DNA of 64,000 nt, from NCBI GenBank assembly GCA_019054805.1, contig JAHQIY010000008.1, forward strand, positions 4,201,501 to 4,265,500, in the 5' to 3' direction. The number at the start of each line of letters is the position of its first letter. The first letter of the stretch is position 1. The notes under the pieces are model-generated. The model made no database searches. It was not told where the DNA came from and worked only from the letters and a program-made list of their open reading frames with translations. A program made the position numbers and the translations under genes. Shown in pieces: positions 1-10,771 of the stretch. This stretch comes from Brachionus manjavacas (Eukaryota; Rotifera; Eurotatoria; Ploima; Brachionidae).

Positions 1-880
1 CTGAAACCATGTTGATTACTTGAGAGTATCTTCGCTTCAGCTAGATAAATGCTTATTTGCTTATGAATAAGTTTCTCAATTAGCTTTGCAACTGGTGGTA
101 AAACAGAAATGCCACGATAACTATTTAAATCATCAGTTGAGCCTTTATTTTTGAATAATGGTGTAACAACGGGCATTTTCCAATCACTCGGTATTGAACC
201 CGTTTAGATTGGAAAATTAAATAAATAAGCTATAATGGTGTGTAGTTTAGCTGAACTACCCTTCAGAATCCTAATAGGTATTCCACAAGAACCGATACCA
301 CTAGAGGTTGAGATCTCTGAGAGGAGTTTTTCTTTCTCATGTCTATTCGTAAAACTGAATCTAAAATTAGCAGCTTTCATAAGGCCAAGTTTAAAGAACT
401 GATCCTGGATAAAGCCTTTAGAATCATTATTCGACAATTCTGATGAAGATCTTATCGACGTGAAGAATTTGTTAAATATCTCACACATGTTTAACTTATC
501 ATTGATAACCTCATTTTCACTTTTAATACAGATAAAAGGTGTATTTGAGTTTATATTAGATTTCATGGAAATTAATGGTGAGTAGAATTGCCAAAATTTT
601 TTAGCATTTTTGAAATCATTCAAAGTTTTATCCTGAAAAAAATGAATTAGTTTCTCATCATTTAGCAGCTTGAACTGCTTCTTAAAATAATCATAAACTA
701 ATTTATCATCTTCATTACCAGATAGTTTGAATTTTATTTAGGAGATATCCCGTGAATGTTTCAAACAAATAAGATCATCATCATACCATTGGAACTGACT
801 TGACATTTTTATAGAAATTTTACGAATGGGCGCGGTATTATCGATAATTTTAATCACTTTTTCTTTGACAAACATCCATT
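1..880 (-). pseudogene. Pre-RT region and start of reverse transcriptase (runs off the left edge)
   Basis: The minus-strand piece at 204-623 encodes a pre-RT linker with KNAKKFWQFY and SSGIGSCGIPIRILKGSS, typical of the segment just before RT block 1. With a frame change near 200 it continues as GSIPSDWK, PVVTPLFKNKGS, and LNSYRGISVLPPVAKLIEKL (RT block 1-2), ending at the window edge with SSNQHGF. The catalytic YADD block lies outside the window. The frame changes mark it as non-functional. Confidence 0.7.
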
Positions 881-904
881 TTTCATCAATTGAAGAAAAA
901 TTCT

Positions 905-1700
905 TGAATCCACTCCAATCAATTTCATCTATCTAAGTACAAATGTTTTCCGTATTCACTAGAGAAAGGTTTCTAGATAAAATAGTCTTCTGTTTACATT
1001 TCAGTTTAGCAACTGTTAATTTAGCTAAAACAAATTTGTGGTCACTAAATGGACAGTCAATAACACATGTTTCATCAACAAGATCAGCATTATGCAAAAA
1101 AAGATCAATGACTGATTCTGATTGCAAATATTGATTCCTCCTTTTATGAAATCTAGAACATACTCTGGTGGGTTGAAAAACAAAATTGACCAAGTCATTA
1201 TTATCAATAAAATTTTTTAAGTTATTATTCAGCTTTTTTTATGGGTCACAATTAAGATTAAGATCACCAAAAACAAATAAAGGATCATTTAGATTTAATG
1301 ATTGAATGAAATCTTCAATATCATCAAGATATTGAGTTTCATTTGAATTTGGTGAACGATAACAAAACACGAAATTTAAGCATTGATCATGAAGCTTAAG
1401 TTGAAAGAAGACAAGTTACGCAGCATCATGAAGAAAAGTACGGGTAACTTTCAAGGAGTTTTTTATGAAAACAAGCGGGCCAACTCCATGTCTATTCCTG
1501 TCTAATCTAATATTTGAATAATAATTGTTATTTAAAAACGACTTTGGTATTGTTTGATCAAGTTTAGATTCACTAAAACAAACAATGTCGAACATGCGAC
1601 TATTTAGAATTTCATTCATTTCAAATATATTACCAAGAAATGAATTGATATTGAGATGAAAAATTTTAAGCTTATTGTCTGAATTAGAAAAATTTCTAAA
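905..1700 (-). pseudogene. AP-type endonuclease domain of the LINE
   Basis: Exonuclease-endonuclease-phosphatase fold motifs occur in order on the minus strand: LKIFHLNINSF (about 1640-1672), CFSESKLD (about 1560-1585), HGVGPLVFIKNS, CYRSPNSN (about 1340-1365), FVFGDLNLN (about 1255-1285), and the terminal FSDHKFVLAKL (about 1025-1055). Two in-frame TAA codons interrupt it (near 1416 and 1240). The domain would nick the genomic target for target-primed reverse transcription. It is continuous in frame with the upstream Ulp1 half apart from one TGA. Confidence 0.7.
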
Positions 1701-1751
1701 ATCTTTTAGATAAGAACGATCAACATTATTTGAGAATTGAGATTTTTCCAG

Positions 1752-2677
1752 TCATTGCACCAAAGTATCATACTCTTGAATCTCAACTTTGAGTATTTCA
1801 GATCCGATAGATTCACGTATTTTCGGAATATCATTTTGATTGAATAAAAATGGTTTGTCATATGATAAGTACTTTGAATAGGCACAGATAAAAACGCCAC
1901 AATCTTTATCGTTTCCATATTGTTTTGGGTACAAATGGTCATTTAGTATCATCCATGAATCTGAGTTAGCCAAAGAAGTAAAATACTTTTTAAGAACTCC
2001 ACGAATTTTTTCAATAATCTCGTTATTGCTATTATAAATTGAATCATAATACTTGATTTTTTATTTGATACGTATCAAACACAATTAAGACCCAATGATT
2101 TTTATTAAATAAAAATTGGACAAAATAGCAGACGAAAGTCGGTTTTAGAATTTTTCTCAACAGATTTCGATACCCCTCGTAGAATACCATCTAAAATTTT
2201 ATTGATGATAAGAGAGTCAATATGAGAACATTTGACATCGAGATTAGAGTTACACAGCATTTTCATGTAAAAATTAACAATTATATCATTGATTTTAGAA
2301 CCAGATAATAAATCATATAAACTCAATCTATTCACCTCATAACCTAACCCTTTAACAATGACAGTGAGACCATCATCATGATTTAATATAGCTTCCTGAG
2401 ATTTAGGGTCATTTTGAGAAAACCAAAGATTACTCTTAATAAAGCTTTGCTGAGTGCAAATTGGATTGGAGTCGGCTGTTGATTTGCTAGACGACTTGTT
2501 GGTGTTCATCGATTTGGCTTGACTCAGATTGTCATGTCCAACAGGAGGCGTCCTGGAGTCGGCTGTTGTTTCGCTAGCCGACTTGTTGGTGTTCATCGAC
2601 GTTGCTTGACTCTGGTTGTCATATCCACGGGTAGGCGTCCTAGTGAAATTTTTAAAATTTTTTCTTTTTTCCAGCAA
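1752..2677 (-). pseudogene. Repetitive linker plus Ulp1-like (C48) cysteine protease domain of the LINE
   Basis: The N-terminal part (about 2470-2677) holds two imperfect copies of a Ser/Thr/Asn-rich unit of about 30 residues containing SMNTNKS. It is followed by the Ulp1 entry motif LYDLLSGSKINDIIVNFY (about 2255-2320). After a net frameshift the catalytic parts follow: NHWVLIVFD with the His (about 2075-2102), KYYDS (about 2040-2055), and YPKQYGNDKDCGVFICAY with the Gln and catalytic Cys (about 1880-1935). His, Gln and Cys are all recognisable. Ulp1 enzymes cleave SUMO-like modifiers. Such domains are known in several transposon groups; one placed before a LINE endonuclease is unusual. Confidence 0.7.
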
Positions 2678-2745
2678 GATATCTCTTTGAAGTTTTGTCT
2701 CATGGCTGTTAATGTAAACATGAGAAAAGTCATTTTCATATCTTA

Positions 2746-3229
2746 GATTTTTCTTTACTTACATTAGCATTTTAATGGATTTCTCATTTTTGAGTTCACA
2801 TAATACTGGTCGGTTTCACTTGGTAATATTAAAAGATCCTAATCTTTTAGGCTGTAAAGGTTTATCTATTTATAAAAGGCTGAACAAATTTTATGAGTGT
2901 GACAATTTTTACCTTTTTTTTTCATTCTTTTTGTTAAGTTTAAAACTAACCCTTTTTTAGTTGGCTTAAAATTCACTTTTTTTCGATGCATACTTCTTTG
3001 TTAATTTGTATGTCAAAAGAGTACAAAGAAAAGTAAGAAAAGTTAAGAAAAATAATTAAGAAAAGTTTCGAAATCTGCCTGACTTACTGGAAATAACAAA
3101 TGCTACTCAAAAAAATATAGACCATTTTAAATATTTTTCTAATTTTTTACTAAATTTGTCGGCTAATCTTTTTTTTTCACAAGAAAAAAACTTAACCACT
3201 ATATAATTCGTCGTTTAATTATGTTTAGA
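2746..3229. other. AT-rich spacer, nothing recognised
   Basis: Between the Ulp1-LINE and the helicase remnant the DNA is AT-rich with many homopolymer runs. Short open frames exist but show no motif or biased composition. It could hold the 5' end of the LINE or the N-terminal part of the helicase element. Confidence 0.4.
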
Positions 3230-4157
3230 TCTCTTCCGAAATTGATTCACGCGAACTAAACTTAAACTAAAACGAATATGATGATGCCCCTGCAACAAAA
3301 AAATCTCTAATTGATTTTTATGCTAATCGTAAATTTTTACAATTATGCGATAGTCAAATTATTTGTTTGATAAAATTTGTCAAAAATTATAAACTAGACA
3401 ACAGAAAAAAATAATCCGAAGACCCGATTCTGAAAAAACAGTTTTGATAACATTCCCAAAAATATGATACTGCCCAGATAATCAAGAAAAAATATGAGTT
3501 GTACTGTTATCATCAAATGATAATATATAGCCATTGGGATATAAGCAATATTGATGAAATTAGAAACAAAAAAACTGCGGTACAAAGATGGACTAACTTT
3601 TTAAAGGTAGCTCCTAGTGATATAATTGAAATGATTGGTTTTAATAACCAACTTGCTCAACAACTAAAAGAGGCGAGAAAAGAAATGGATGTTGAACCAG
3701 AGATTTCTATGACTCGTGATCAGTGGATGATTCTTTCTGAAATCGGACCAACACTAAACGAAGATGATAATTATGATGATGACATCGTAGAGATACAAAT
3801 TATTATTTTTTATCTCATCGTAAAAATTATACAACAGAAGAATTGAACTTAATAGAAAACAATTGGATCGATATTCAAAAATATCTATACCCTGATTATT
3901 TATTGGAAATTTTTGAAGGAATACCAACAGTTACTAAAGAAGACTTGAATGACCATCAAAAATTAGCTTATAAAATTGTTGAAAACTACCAAAAAATAAA
4001 TAAACAGTTGTTGCTAATCATTAATGGTACAGCTGGTACTGGAAAATCATTCACAATTAACGCTCTGTCTGGTTTCTCAATTATTGATTAAAACGAGCCG
4101 CACCTACAGCAAAAGCTGCGTTTCTTATTTAAGGTTCAACCATCCATTCATTATTCG
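3230..4157 (+). pseudogene. PIF1/Helitron-like DNA helicase, N-terminal portion through Walker A
   Basis: The frame with ATKKSLIDFYANRKFLQLCD (about 3285-3345), KKYELYCYHQMIIYSHWD (about 3490-3545) and QRWTNFLKVAPSDIIEMIGF resembles the linker before the helicase of Helitron-encoded PIF1 proteins. The P-loop GTAGTGKS lies at 4026-4049, followed after a frameshift by KRAAPTAKAAFLI and GSTIHSLF (about 4086-4157). The frame is broken near 3840 and 4090 and by stops, so it is a pseudogene. The helicase resumes at 6706 after a LINE insertion. The Rep/HUH part of a Helitron was not found, so a solitary PIF1-like gene is also possible. Confidence 0.7.
4146..4157. repeat. Left 12-bp target-site duplication of the LINE in the helicase
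   Basis: The bases attcattattcg occur here and again at 6694-6705, exactly bounding the LINE. Removing the insert and one copy brings helicase coding on both sides into register. Confidence 0.85.
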
Positions 4158-6693
4158 CTCAACCCAACCCAACGCTCGACCTTATCATAACAAGCGACTC
4201 AACTGACGTCCGCATAAACAAACCAACTACACTCACCAGTCCACGAAGCGATCATCTCCCAATACTGTTCACCGTCGAGTCTAAGCCGATTGATAGACAG
4301 CAGCAAGCTACAATAACAAAGACATTAGTCGATTGGGACAAATTTAAAGAAGCTGCCAAAAAAGCCCTTCGTCCATTCATAGGAGAAACTATCCAAACCA
4401 AGGAGGACATTGACAAGTTAACTAGACAACTTGATTCAACAATCACGTCGACTATTAACGGAGCAAAGAAAACATACTCAGTCAAGAGCTACCAAACACA
4501 AGTCTTACCAAGAAATATTGTTACTCTCATCAAATAAAAGAGAAAACTCCAACGTCATCTTTTGTAAGATAGATCAGCAGAAACAGTGCGACAAATCAAC
4601 AAACTCTCCGAACAAATCAAGAAACAAGTTGCGGAAAATAAACAGGAAAAATGGAGAGATTTCTGTACAGGGTTGAACCTTCATAAATCATCAGACACAG
4701 TACTGTGGCGCATGATTTTATCAATTGAAAACTCCAACACACTAAAACCACCGAGATGTCCGCTCCTAAAAGTTCAAAAGAAACTTTTAACTACTCCAAA
4801 TAAGGTAGCTAACATTTTCGCGGTACAACTCAAGCAAACGTTTCAACCAACAAACGAGCCTGAATTCAACGAAACCTTCAAAGCGACAGTAGAGAACGCA
4901 ACCAAGCAGATGTTCGAAAATCCTCCAAATGGACACCAATCAATTGAACTTGTAACGGCTCACGAAATAATGAATATCCTCCAAGATATCACAGGACGAG
5001 GTGCTCCAGGCGCTGACAACATTACAAACAAAACTCTAAAAAAACTTCCAGAAGAGTTCCACCACATCATGGCAAACATTATTAACGGTTCAATCAGACT
5101 TTGACACATTCCTAATCAATGGAAACACGCGGAAATAGTCATGATCCCTAAGCCGGGAAAGAATCCGTTAGATTCATCGAGCTACAGACCAATTAGTCTG
5201 TTGTCCACCATGTCCAAGATCTCAGAACGAATCATTAAAAACAGAATTCAAGAGAAACAAGTTATTAGCAAGTATCAAAGCGGTTTCATGTCTAAGCGTC
5301 AAACACGAGACCACATCTTCCGACTCATCCAAGCAATACAACATGGGGTTAACGAACGTAAAACAACTGGAGCGGTCTTCATTGACATCGAAAGAGCCTT
5401 CGACAAAATATGGCACGACGGACTTCTTTTTAAAATGGAAAAGAAAGAATGTCCAGCCTATATAGGAGCATGGATACGGAACTACTTGAGTAAAAGAACA
5501 TTCCAAGTACGTGTCCAGTCATCTAAATCAACGCTCCATCAAATTAAGTGTGGTGTCCCACAAGGAAGTGTACCCGGGCCATTTCTGTTCAACATCTTCA
5601 TTGATGACATTATCGACAAGATTACAACAGCGGACAAAGGTCTGTTCGCCGATAGCCTCTCAATTTGGTCCAAAAGCCCTAAAATCGAAAAAGTGGAAAG
5701 CAATCTACAGCAGGCAATCAAAGAAGTCGAAACATGGTCAATGCACTGGAGAATGAAACTCAGTATTGCAAAGTCAGTTTGTACAATATTCACTCGTCTC
5801 AATGGACAGGGAAATCGCAAGCTCGACATAATACTACATGGCAAGAGGATCAAGCAAGACAATAAGCCTAAGCTGCTGGGGCTTAAGTTGGACAAGAACT
5901 TAACGTACTATGACCACATTAAAGAAATCAACTCTAGAGTTGATCGAAGAATCATTATGATGCGATCAATAAGGGGTAAAAAATGGGGAGCCTCACCAAA
6001 ACTGCTATTAACAACTTATAAGACACTAATCAGGCCGATAATGGAGTACATACCGTTCATCAAGTACATTGCATCGGAAACAAGCATGACCACACTTGAA
6101 ATGCGCCAACGAAAAGCAGTCAAAATAGCGTATAGACTCCCCTTCTCAACTGCAACAAAAGGCTGCTACAAGCTTGCAATAATCGACAGCATCAAGGACA
6201 GCTTCGAGTTGCTATCAACACGATATCTTCAGAAAGCATCGAACAGCAACAAACTAATCAAAGATTTAATTGACAACTACAATCCAAACTCCAAGCCGCG
6301 TGTTAAAAACGGAGTCAAACCCATTCTCGCTCAAATTCTTCCACAAACAACTCAATCAACAACAAAGACATTAATTAACCAACCTACTTCGACAGAGACA
6401 ACTAATCAATCAAAAACCAAGAAAAAAAACAACTGACAGAAACTAATTGACGTTATTGTCCAATTGGACATTTAGTCCAATTAGCAACTAGAACAGCAAC
6501 AGTTTACTATTCACTAATGGCAACAAATTAGCAAAACAATGAAGATAGACAAAAAGACAACAAACAACAAAGAAACCAAAAAAATGGGTTGAAAAAGGCC
6601 GAGCCTTAAAGCAATCCTGTGATAGGTGGTGCGCATAATCCCGTTATGCTGATCAGCTCAAACCATCACAAAACTTTAATATTTAGTTTAGTA
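4158..6693 (+). mobile_element. 5'-truncated Jockey-like LINE inserted in the helicase gene
   Basis: The insertion begins inside the last part of the endonuclease (NPTLDLIITSD, then SPRSDHLPILFTV) and ends about 250 bases after the RT frame, with no poly(A) tail. It is bounded by a 12-bp direct repeat. 5' truncation plus a target-site duplication is the usual product of target-primed reverse transcription. The sequence is visibly less AT-rich than the surrounding DNA. Its C-terminal region resembles Jockey-group elements and no RNase H domain was seen. Confidence 0.85.
4170..6436 (+). pseudogene. LINE ORF2: endonuclease tail, pre-RT and reverse transcriptase
   Basis: After the endonuclease end (SDHLPI, about 4245-4265) comes a pre-RT region with VDWDKFKEAAKKALRPF (about 4330-4380) and GRGAPGADNITNKTLKKLP (about 4995-5050). 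The RT has SSYRPISLLSTMSKISERI (about 5175-5235), GAVFIDIERAFDKIWHDGLL (about 5371-5430), KCGVPQGSVPGPFLFNIF (about 5545-5600) and the catalytic block FADS at 5645-5656. Jockey-type RTs have FADD there, so the second metal-binding Asp is lost. Frameshifts near 4540-4590 and a TGA at 5102 also disable it. The C-terminal tail to 6436 is Gln/Thr/Asn-rich. Confidence 0.8.
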
Positions 6694-6705
6694 ATTCATT
6701 ATTCG
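6694..6705. repeat. Right 12-bp target-site duplication of the LINE
   Basis: Copy of attcattattcg matching 4146-4157. Helicase coding resumes directly after it. Confidence 0.85.
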
Positions 6706-7866
6706 ATATAAAACCGTGTGGAAAAAAAGATAAATACGTAAAGTTGAATGGTCGAAAACTACAAGAATTACAAAGAAAATTCATCGGAATAACACATATT
6801 ATAATCGACGAATATTCGATGTTGTCACAAGCTTCGTTGGCTATAATTGATAAACGGCCTAGAGAGGTAACTGGAAAACACGTAGAATATTTTGGAGGTT
6901 TATCAATTATACTTACTGGAGTCTCAGCTCAGCTTTTACCAGTCATTGGCTCACCGTTGTACCACTAGCCACCAAAAGATCAATTGTCAACACATGGGTA
7001 TGATTGTTATAGACAGTTTGACAAAGCAATATGCTTAAAAGTTATGGTTCGTCAGCAGAGTACGGACGATGACCTAGATCAAACGAAATAAATTAGTCTA
7101 CAAGAAAGATTAAGAAATGGGATAAATGATGAAAACACTAAAGATGACTGGGAATTTTTGTTAAAACGGCAAATTCAGCCTAATAATCAAGAAGAATTTT
7201 CTGACGCGATTCGTCTTTTTTGTTGAAAATGTCTATTTGTAGACTAACAGCTGAAAATATACCAGCACATGCTAGGAATTTAAACGAAGAGAATTTTTTC
7301 GGTTTAATACAGTTAATATATCAATAAACTCTAAAGTTACTTTGACCAACAATTTATGGATTTCAAAAGGACTGGTGAATGGAGCAAATGGTACGATTCG
7401 TGACATTATTTATCCTAATAAAAAAAACTATAGAAATAGTTTGCCATCAGCTTTGTTGATAGAATTTGATTTCTACGTTGGACCGAGATTGTTTAAAGAA
7501 GACGACCCTAGACATAATTGGATTCCGATTAATTGGTTTGACGGACATCAAAAAAGTCATAATTACACAAGAATCCAATATACGATTAGACTTGCTTATG
7601 CTCTCACAATTCATAAATCTCAAGGGCAAACTATACCAAAGGCGGTAATTGACTTAGGAAAAAAAGAGCATAGTTTGGGACTTACTTTCCTCGCACTTTC
7701 TCGATTGAAAAAATTCACTGATTTTCTAATTCAACCGAGTAGTTTAGAACGTTTGCAAAAATTATCTCAGTCGAAAATGTTAAAACCTCGAATTAAAGAG
7801 GAAAAAAGAGAAAGAGAGATTGAAATCAAAACTTTAGAATTTTCAAATAATATTTCAAATGAATAA
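6706..7866 (+). pseudogene. PIF1/Helitron-like DNA helicase, C-terminal portion
   Basis: This continues the helicase of 3230-4157. Walker B is IIIDEYSMLSQ (6798-6830). Motif III reads GGLSIILTGVSAQLLPV (about 6895-6945), where PIF1 proteins have GD before the xxQLPPV-type stretch, so an acidic residue is lost. A decayed segment (6970-7340) keeps SLQERLRNGI and NQEEFSDAIRLF. The final open frame (7342-7866) has NLWISKGLVNGANGTI, LTIHKSQGQT (about 7603-7632) and LGLTFLALSR (motif VI). Stops in 6970-7340 show it is dead. The long intact C-terminal frame suggests inactivation was not very old. Confidence 0.75.
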
Positions 7867-8029
7867 TTTTTTATTTCGAATTTTTTTATTGCATATTTTT
7901 TTTTTACAAACGTATTGACTTATTTTTTTAATTCGTAAAAAATTAATTCTAAAAAATAAAAATAAATTAACGCTTCGTTCCTCGCATATATAAAGCTCAG
8001 CTTTTTTGTTTCTTATAACTGTCTTGATA

Positions 8030-8180
8030 CAAAAGCTAGAACAAAAGTTCTTCTTTCAATATTATTAAATGACAAAAAATATCTAATCAGGTTTCTCGTA
8101 ATTGAGAAATTAGCTTATGATGTATTTTTGGAATATGGAAAATTTTTAAATAAAGAAGGATACACTAACAAAAACTTAAG
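8030..8180 (+). pseudogene. Possible retroviral-type aspartic protease C-terminal fragment
   Basis: The frame reads TKARTKVLLSILLNDKKYLI, then FLVIEKLAYDVFLEYGKFL and NKEGYT. The second part resembles the V..L.YDVILG.DFL segment that ends LTR-retrotransposon proteases. The DTG active site is not recognisable, so this is a short decayed piece. The gypsy remnant at 30.9-33.2 kb is a possible relative. Low certainty. Confidence 0.35.
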
Positions 8181-8359
8181 TGATTGATCTTGATTAAGTG
8201 TTTACAAAGGAGGAAAATAAGCTCAGATTAATGTAATGTACAAAACAATTTCCATCACTTTTTAAAGACGGTAAAAAATTAAATACGGATATAGATAAAA
8301 GGAAAAATCTTTGGAGATCCGAAGATATTTATTTTTAAAATCAGACTGGTTCTAAAGTT

Positions 8360-8420
8360 TCATTGTTTGTTCCTTTAAACAAAAATATTCTTTTTTTTAA
8401 TATTTGTTCTAAGCGAATAT
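8360..8420 (+). repeat. Inverted repeat arm 1 (partner at 9524-9584)
   Basis: Reverse complement of 9524-9584 with only a few mismatches. Both arms share the coding-like stretch SLFV-LNK-ILFFNICSKRI in their own sense, so they may be two copies of one decayed element in opposite orientation. Confidence 0.6.
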
Positions 8421-8429
8421 ATTAATACT

Positions 8430-8465
8430 AAACTAAAAGAATAATTCAGATTATTCTTTTAGTTT
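8430..8465. repeat. Perfect 16-bp hairpin with 4-base loop
   Basis: The arm aaactaaaagaataat (8430-8445) and its exact reverse complement (8450-8465) flank the loop tcag. It lies just after inverted repeat arm 1. No T-run or gene suggests a terminator role. Confidence 0.7.
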
Positions 8466-9523
8466 ATTTAAGGCCAAAATCATTTAATTAAATTTTCTGG
8501 TTCCGGTCAATTTATTGATGAATTGAAACAAAAATTATATTTATGACTTTTAATGAAAAAAATTCAAATTTAAATTTTCGATAATCGAATAAAATTATTT
8601 TTGATTTGATGATTTAAAACTTAATTTTAAGAATAATTTGATCGGTATCTTATTTTTTATGGAAAGGAGATCTTCCGTTCAAAAAAAGTCAAAAAGCATT
8701 AGTAGGTGTATCGGTTAGCTTTTTTTGATTGAAAATAAATAATATACAATTATTTTATTTAATAAAAAAAATATTAAAATACTTAAAAAATTTAAAATTT
8801 CTAATTTCTCCATTTTTTTAAACAAAGATAAATGAATAATTAAAAAAAAATTCGTTTCAACTTTTTCGACTCTTTTTTTAGACTTTAGTGGAAAATCATT
8901 AACTAAAAAATATTTTTTCCAGCCGAATAATCAAATACACTGAGATGATATTTTTTAATTATTTTTTTAGAATCAAAGTTAAGGATAAATCAAATACTTT
9001 ACCTGTAGCAATAATGACATTATTTTTCGTAACAAAGGCTCTTTAATTTTACTTTGAATCATTTTCTTTTTCTTTACTTTATTATTTCAGCTAAAGCCTT
9101 CAAAACGATAATTAACGTGAAAGAAAATTTTTCCACTCAATAGATTCTCCATTTATGGTCGAATTTTGCGATTTTCAACTCACAAATAAATTAAGCAAAC
9201 AAAATAATATGCTAGAAAATGTTTAATTTAAAATTTTTTAAATTTTAAAGTTTAGTATAATAAGAATTAAGTGTAATCAAGGTGGAATTAAATGGCGGTC
9301 AAAAGAGATTTTCAAATAAAACCAAAAGATTTAAAGAATCATCTGAATTATAATCTAACCAATTTGTTCAATGTTCAAAAATTAAACGTAGGGTCCTCTA
9401 AATAATTTTTTTCTCATTTGATTTATCTGTCTTCTGCACAGTAGGGTTCCTAAAGCATGAAAAACTCAGAGCTTTAACTCAAAGATATTAATTCTAAATT
9501 TTAAACCAATTTTTGTTCCAACA

Positions 9524-9584
9524 GTATTCGCTTAGAACAAATATTAAAAAAAAGAATATATTTGTTTAAAGAAACAAACAATGA
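9524..9584 (-). repeat. Inverted repeat arm 2 (partner at 8360-8420)
   Basis: Minus-strand copy of the segment at 8360-8420. The 61-aa minus-strand open frame overlapping it (9501-9686) is probably transposon-derived coding debris, not a gene. Confidence 0.6.
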
Positions 9585-10771
9585 GGGATGCCTGAAACAT
9601 TCAATTTCATTATTTGTTAGACTGATAAATAGATACCGAGCCGGTTTAAAATCTGCAAATACCGAATACCATTCTTCCTTGTACAATTATTACTTCATGT
9701 CCTTTCTTTCACTAAAAATTCTATAAAAAAGGTATTAAATGTAAAAGACGTACTTTGTTTCATTATATAAATATAAAAGAGCTATTCAGTTTTTTAAATA
9801 AATAAATGGAAAAAAAATTTTATTTTTAAATTTCTGTAAAAATAAATCTAATGATTAAACAACAAAAATTTTATCTATTCAAACTAAATTGTAAGCTCAA
9901 CTTTTTTTCCAATTGACTGAACTTTTTGAAATTAAAATTATTGAGATTTTTAAAATTGAATATCTCATTTGTTTAACTTTAGTAAACTATGCAAATTGTA
10001 TTTTCGATTTACATCATTAATTTTTTTTATAAATCATGACAATAAATACGTTAAGAATAGTTATATAAAAAATAATTTTCGAGAAATGATTTTAAAGTAT
10101 TCGTTCAATTATTTTTAGTGAAAAAATTAACAAAAATAATATTTTTATCAAAGTCATAATTAAATCATGCTCAAAAGAAGTTTAGAATTTATTTAAATTT
10201 GATATTTTGAGTTAAAAAAAAATTGTCGAAAAAAGTTATTAAAATCTAGATAATTTTTTTCCCAAAAGTTTTAAATTTGTACCGTATCATCCGAACCTTT
10301 TAATTTATCACTTAAATCCAACCTCTACAAAAACTCGCTAAGATCAAAAACAAATGAAACTAAATATTTCAAAAATATTTTCTTAAAATTTTTTTGTAGA
10401 CAAGGTCGGTAATTAGTGATATTGAAAAAGTAAATTTCTATCTAATTCAAAACTAATTTTTAATTAAAAAAAAATTAAAATTGTTCAGTTAATTCATTGA
10501 TGTAATTAAAACTTTATAATGACTTAATTTTTGATGTAAAATTACTTTGAGTTTATGTGTTTTATTGAAATTTTAACCTTATATAATTAAATTTTAAAAT
10601 TTTATATTTTGAATTTTTTTTTCTTTAATTCACAATCTCTCTGATAATTTCTAGAAAAACTGTGTTGTGACAAACTGTGTTATTGATTATTGTGATATAA
10701 AAATTTCTTAATTTTCATGTTACAGGTAAACCAAAGGGAGGTCATAAAAAGTTTCAGCTAAACCGTAATAA

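Larger units (their letters stand above)
1..2745 (-). mobile_element. Decayed LINE with Ulp1 protease, endonuclease and RT (3' part outside window)
   Basis: Read on the minus strand this is one degenerate non-LTR retrotransposon coding region. The order is a repetitive linker, a Ulp1/C48 cysteine-protease domain, an AP-type endonuclease, a pre-RT region and the first RT blocks, which leave the window at base 1. The second half of the protease and the endonuclease share a reading frame and are separated by a single TGA near 1752, so they were probably one polyprotein. A net frameshift near 2050-2105 and several stops show it is dead. The 5' limit is set only by where coding similarity fades; no target-site duplication was found. 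The clade is uncertain. Confidence 0.75.
7867..10769. other. AT-rich transposon debris without an intact gene
   Basis: Very AT-rich DNA between the helicase and the Tigger remnant. I could recognise only a retrotransposon protease-like fragment (about 8030-8180), a pair of inverted 61-base segments (8360-8420 and 9524-9584) and one perfect hairpin (8430-8465). The rest shows no convincing coding, RNA gene or repeat structure by eye. Confidence 0.4.

Noticed and set aside
5222-5895. Minus-strand open frames of 94 and 118 aa
   Set aside because: Antisense shadows of the reverse transcriptase coding region.
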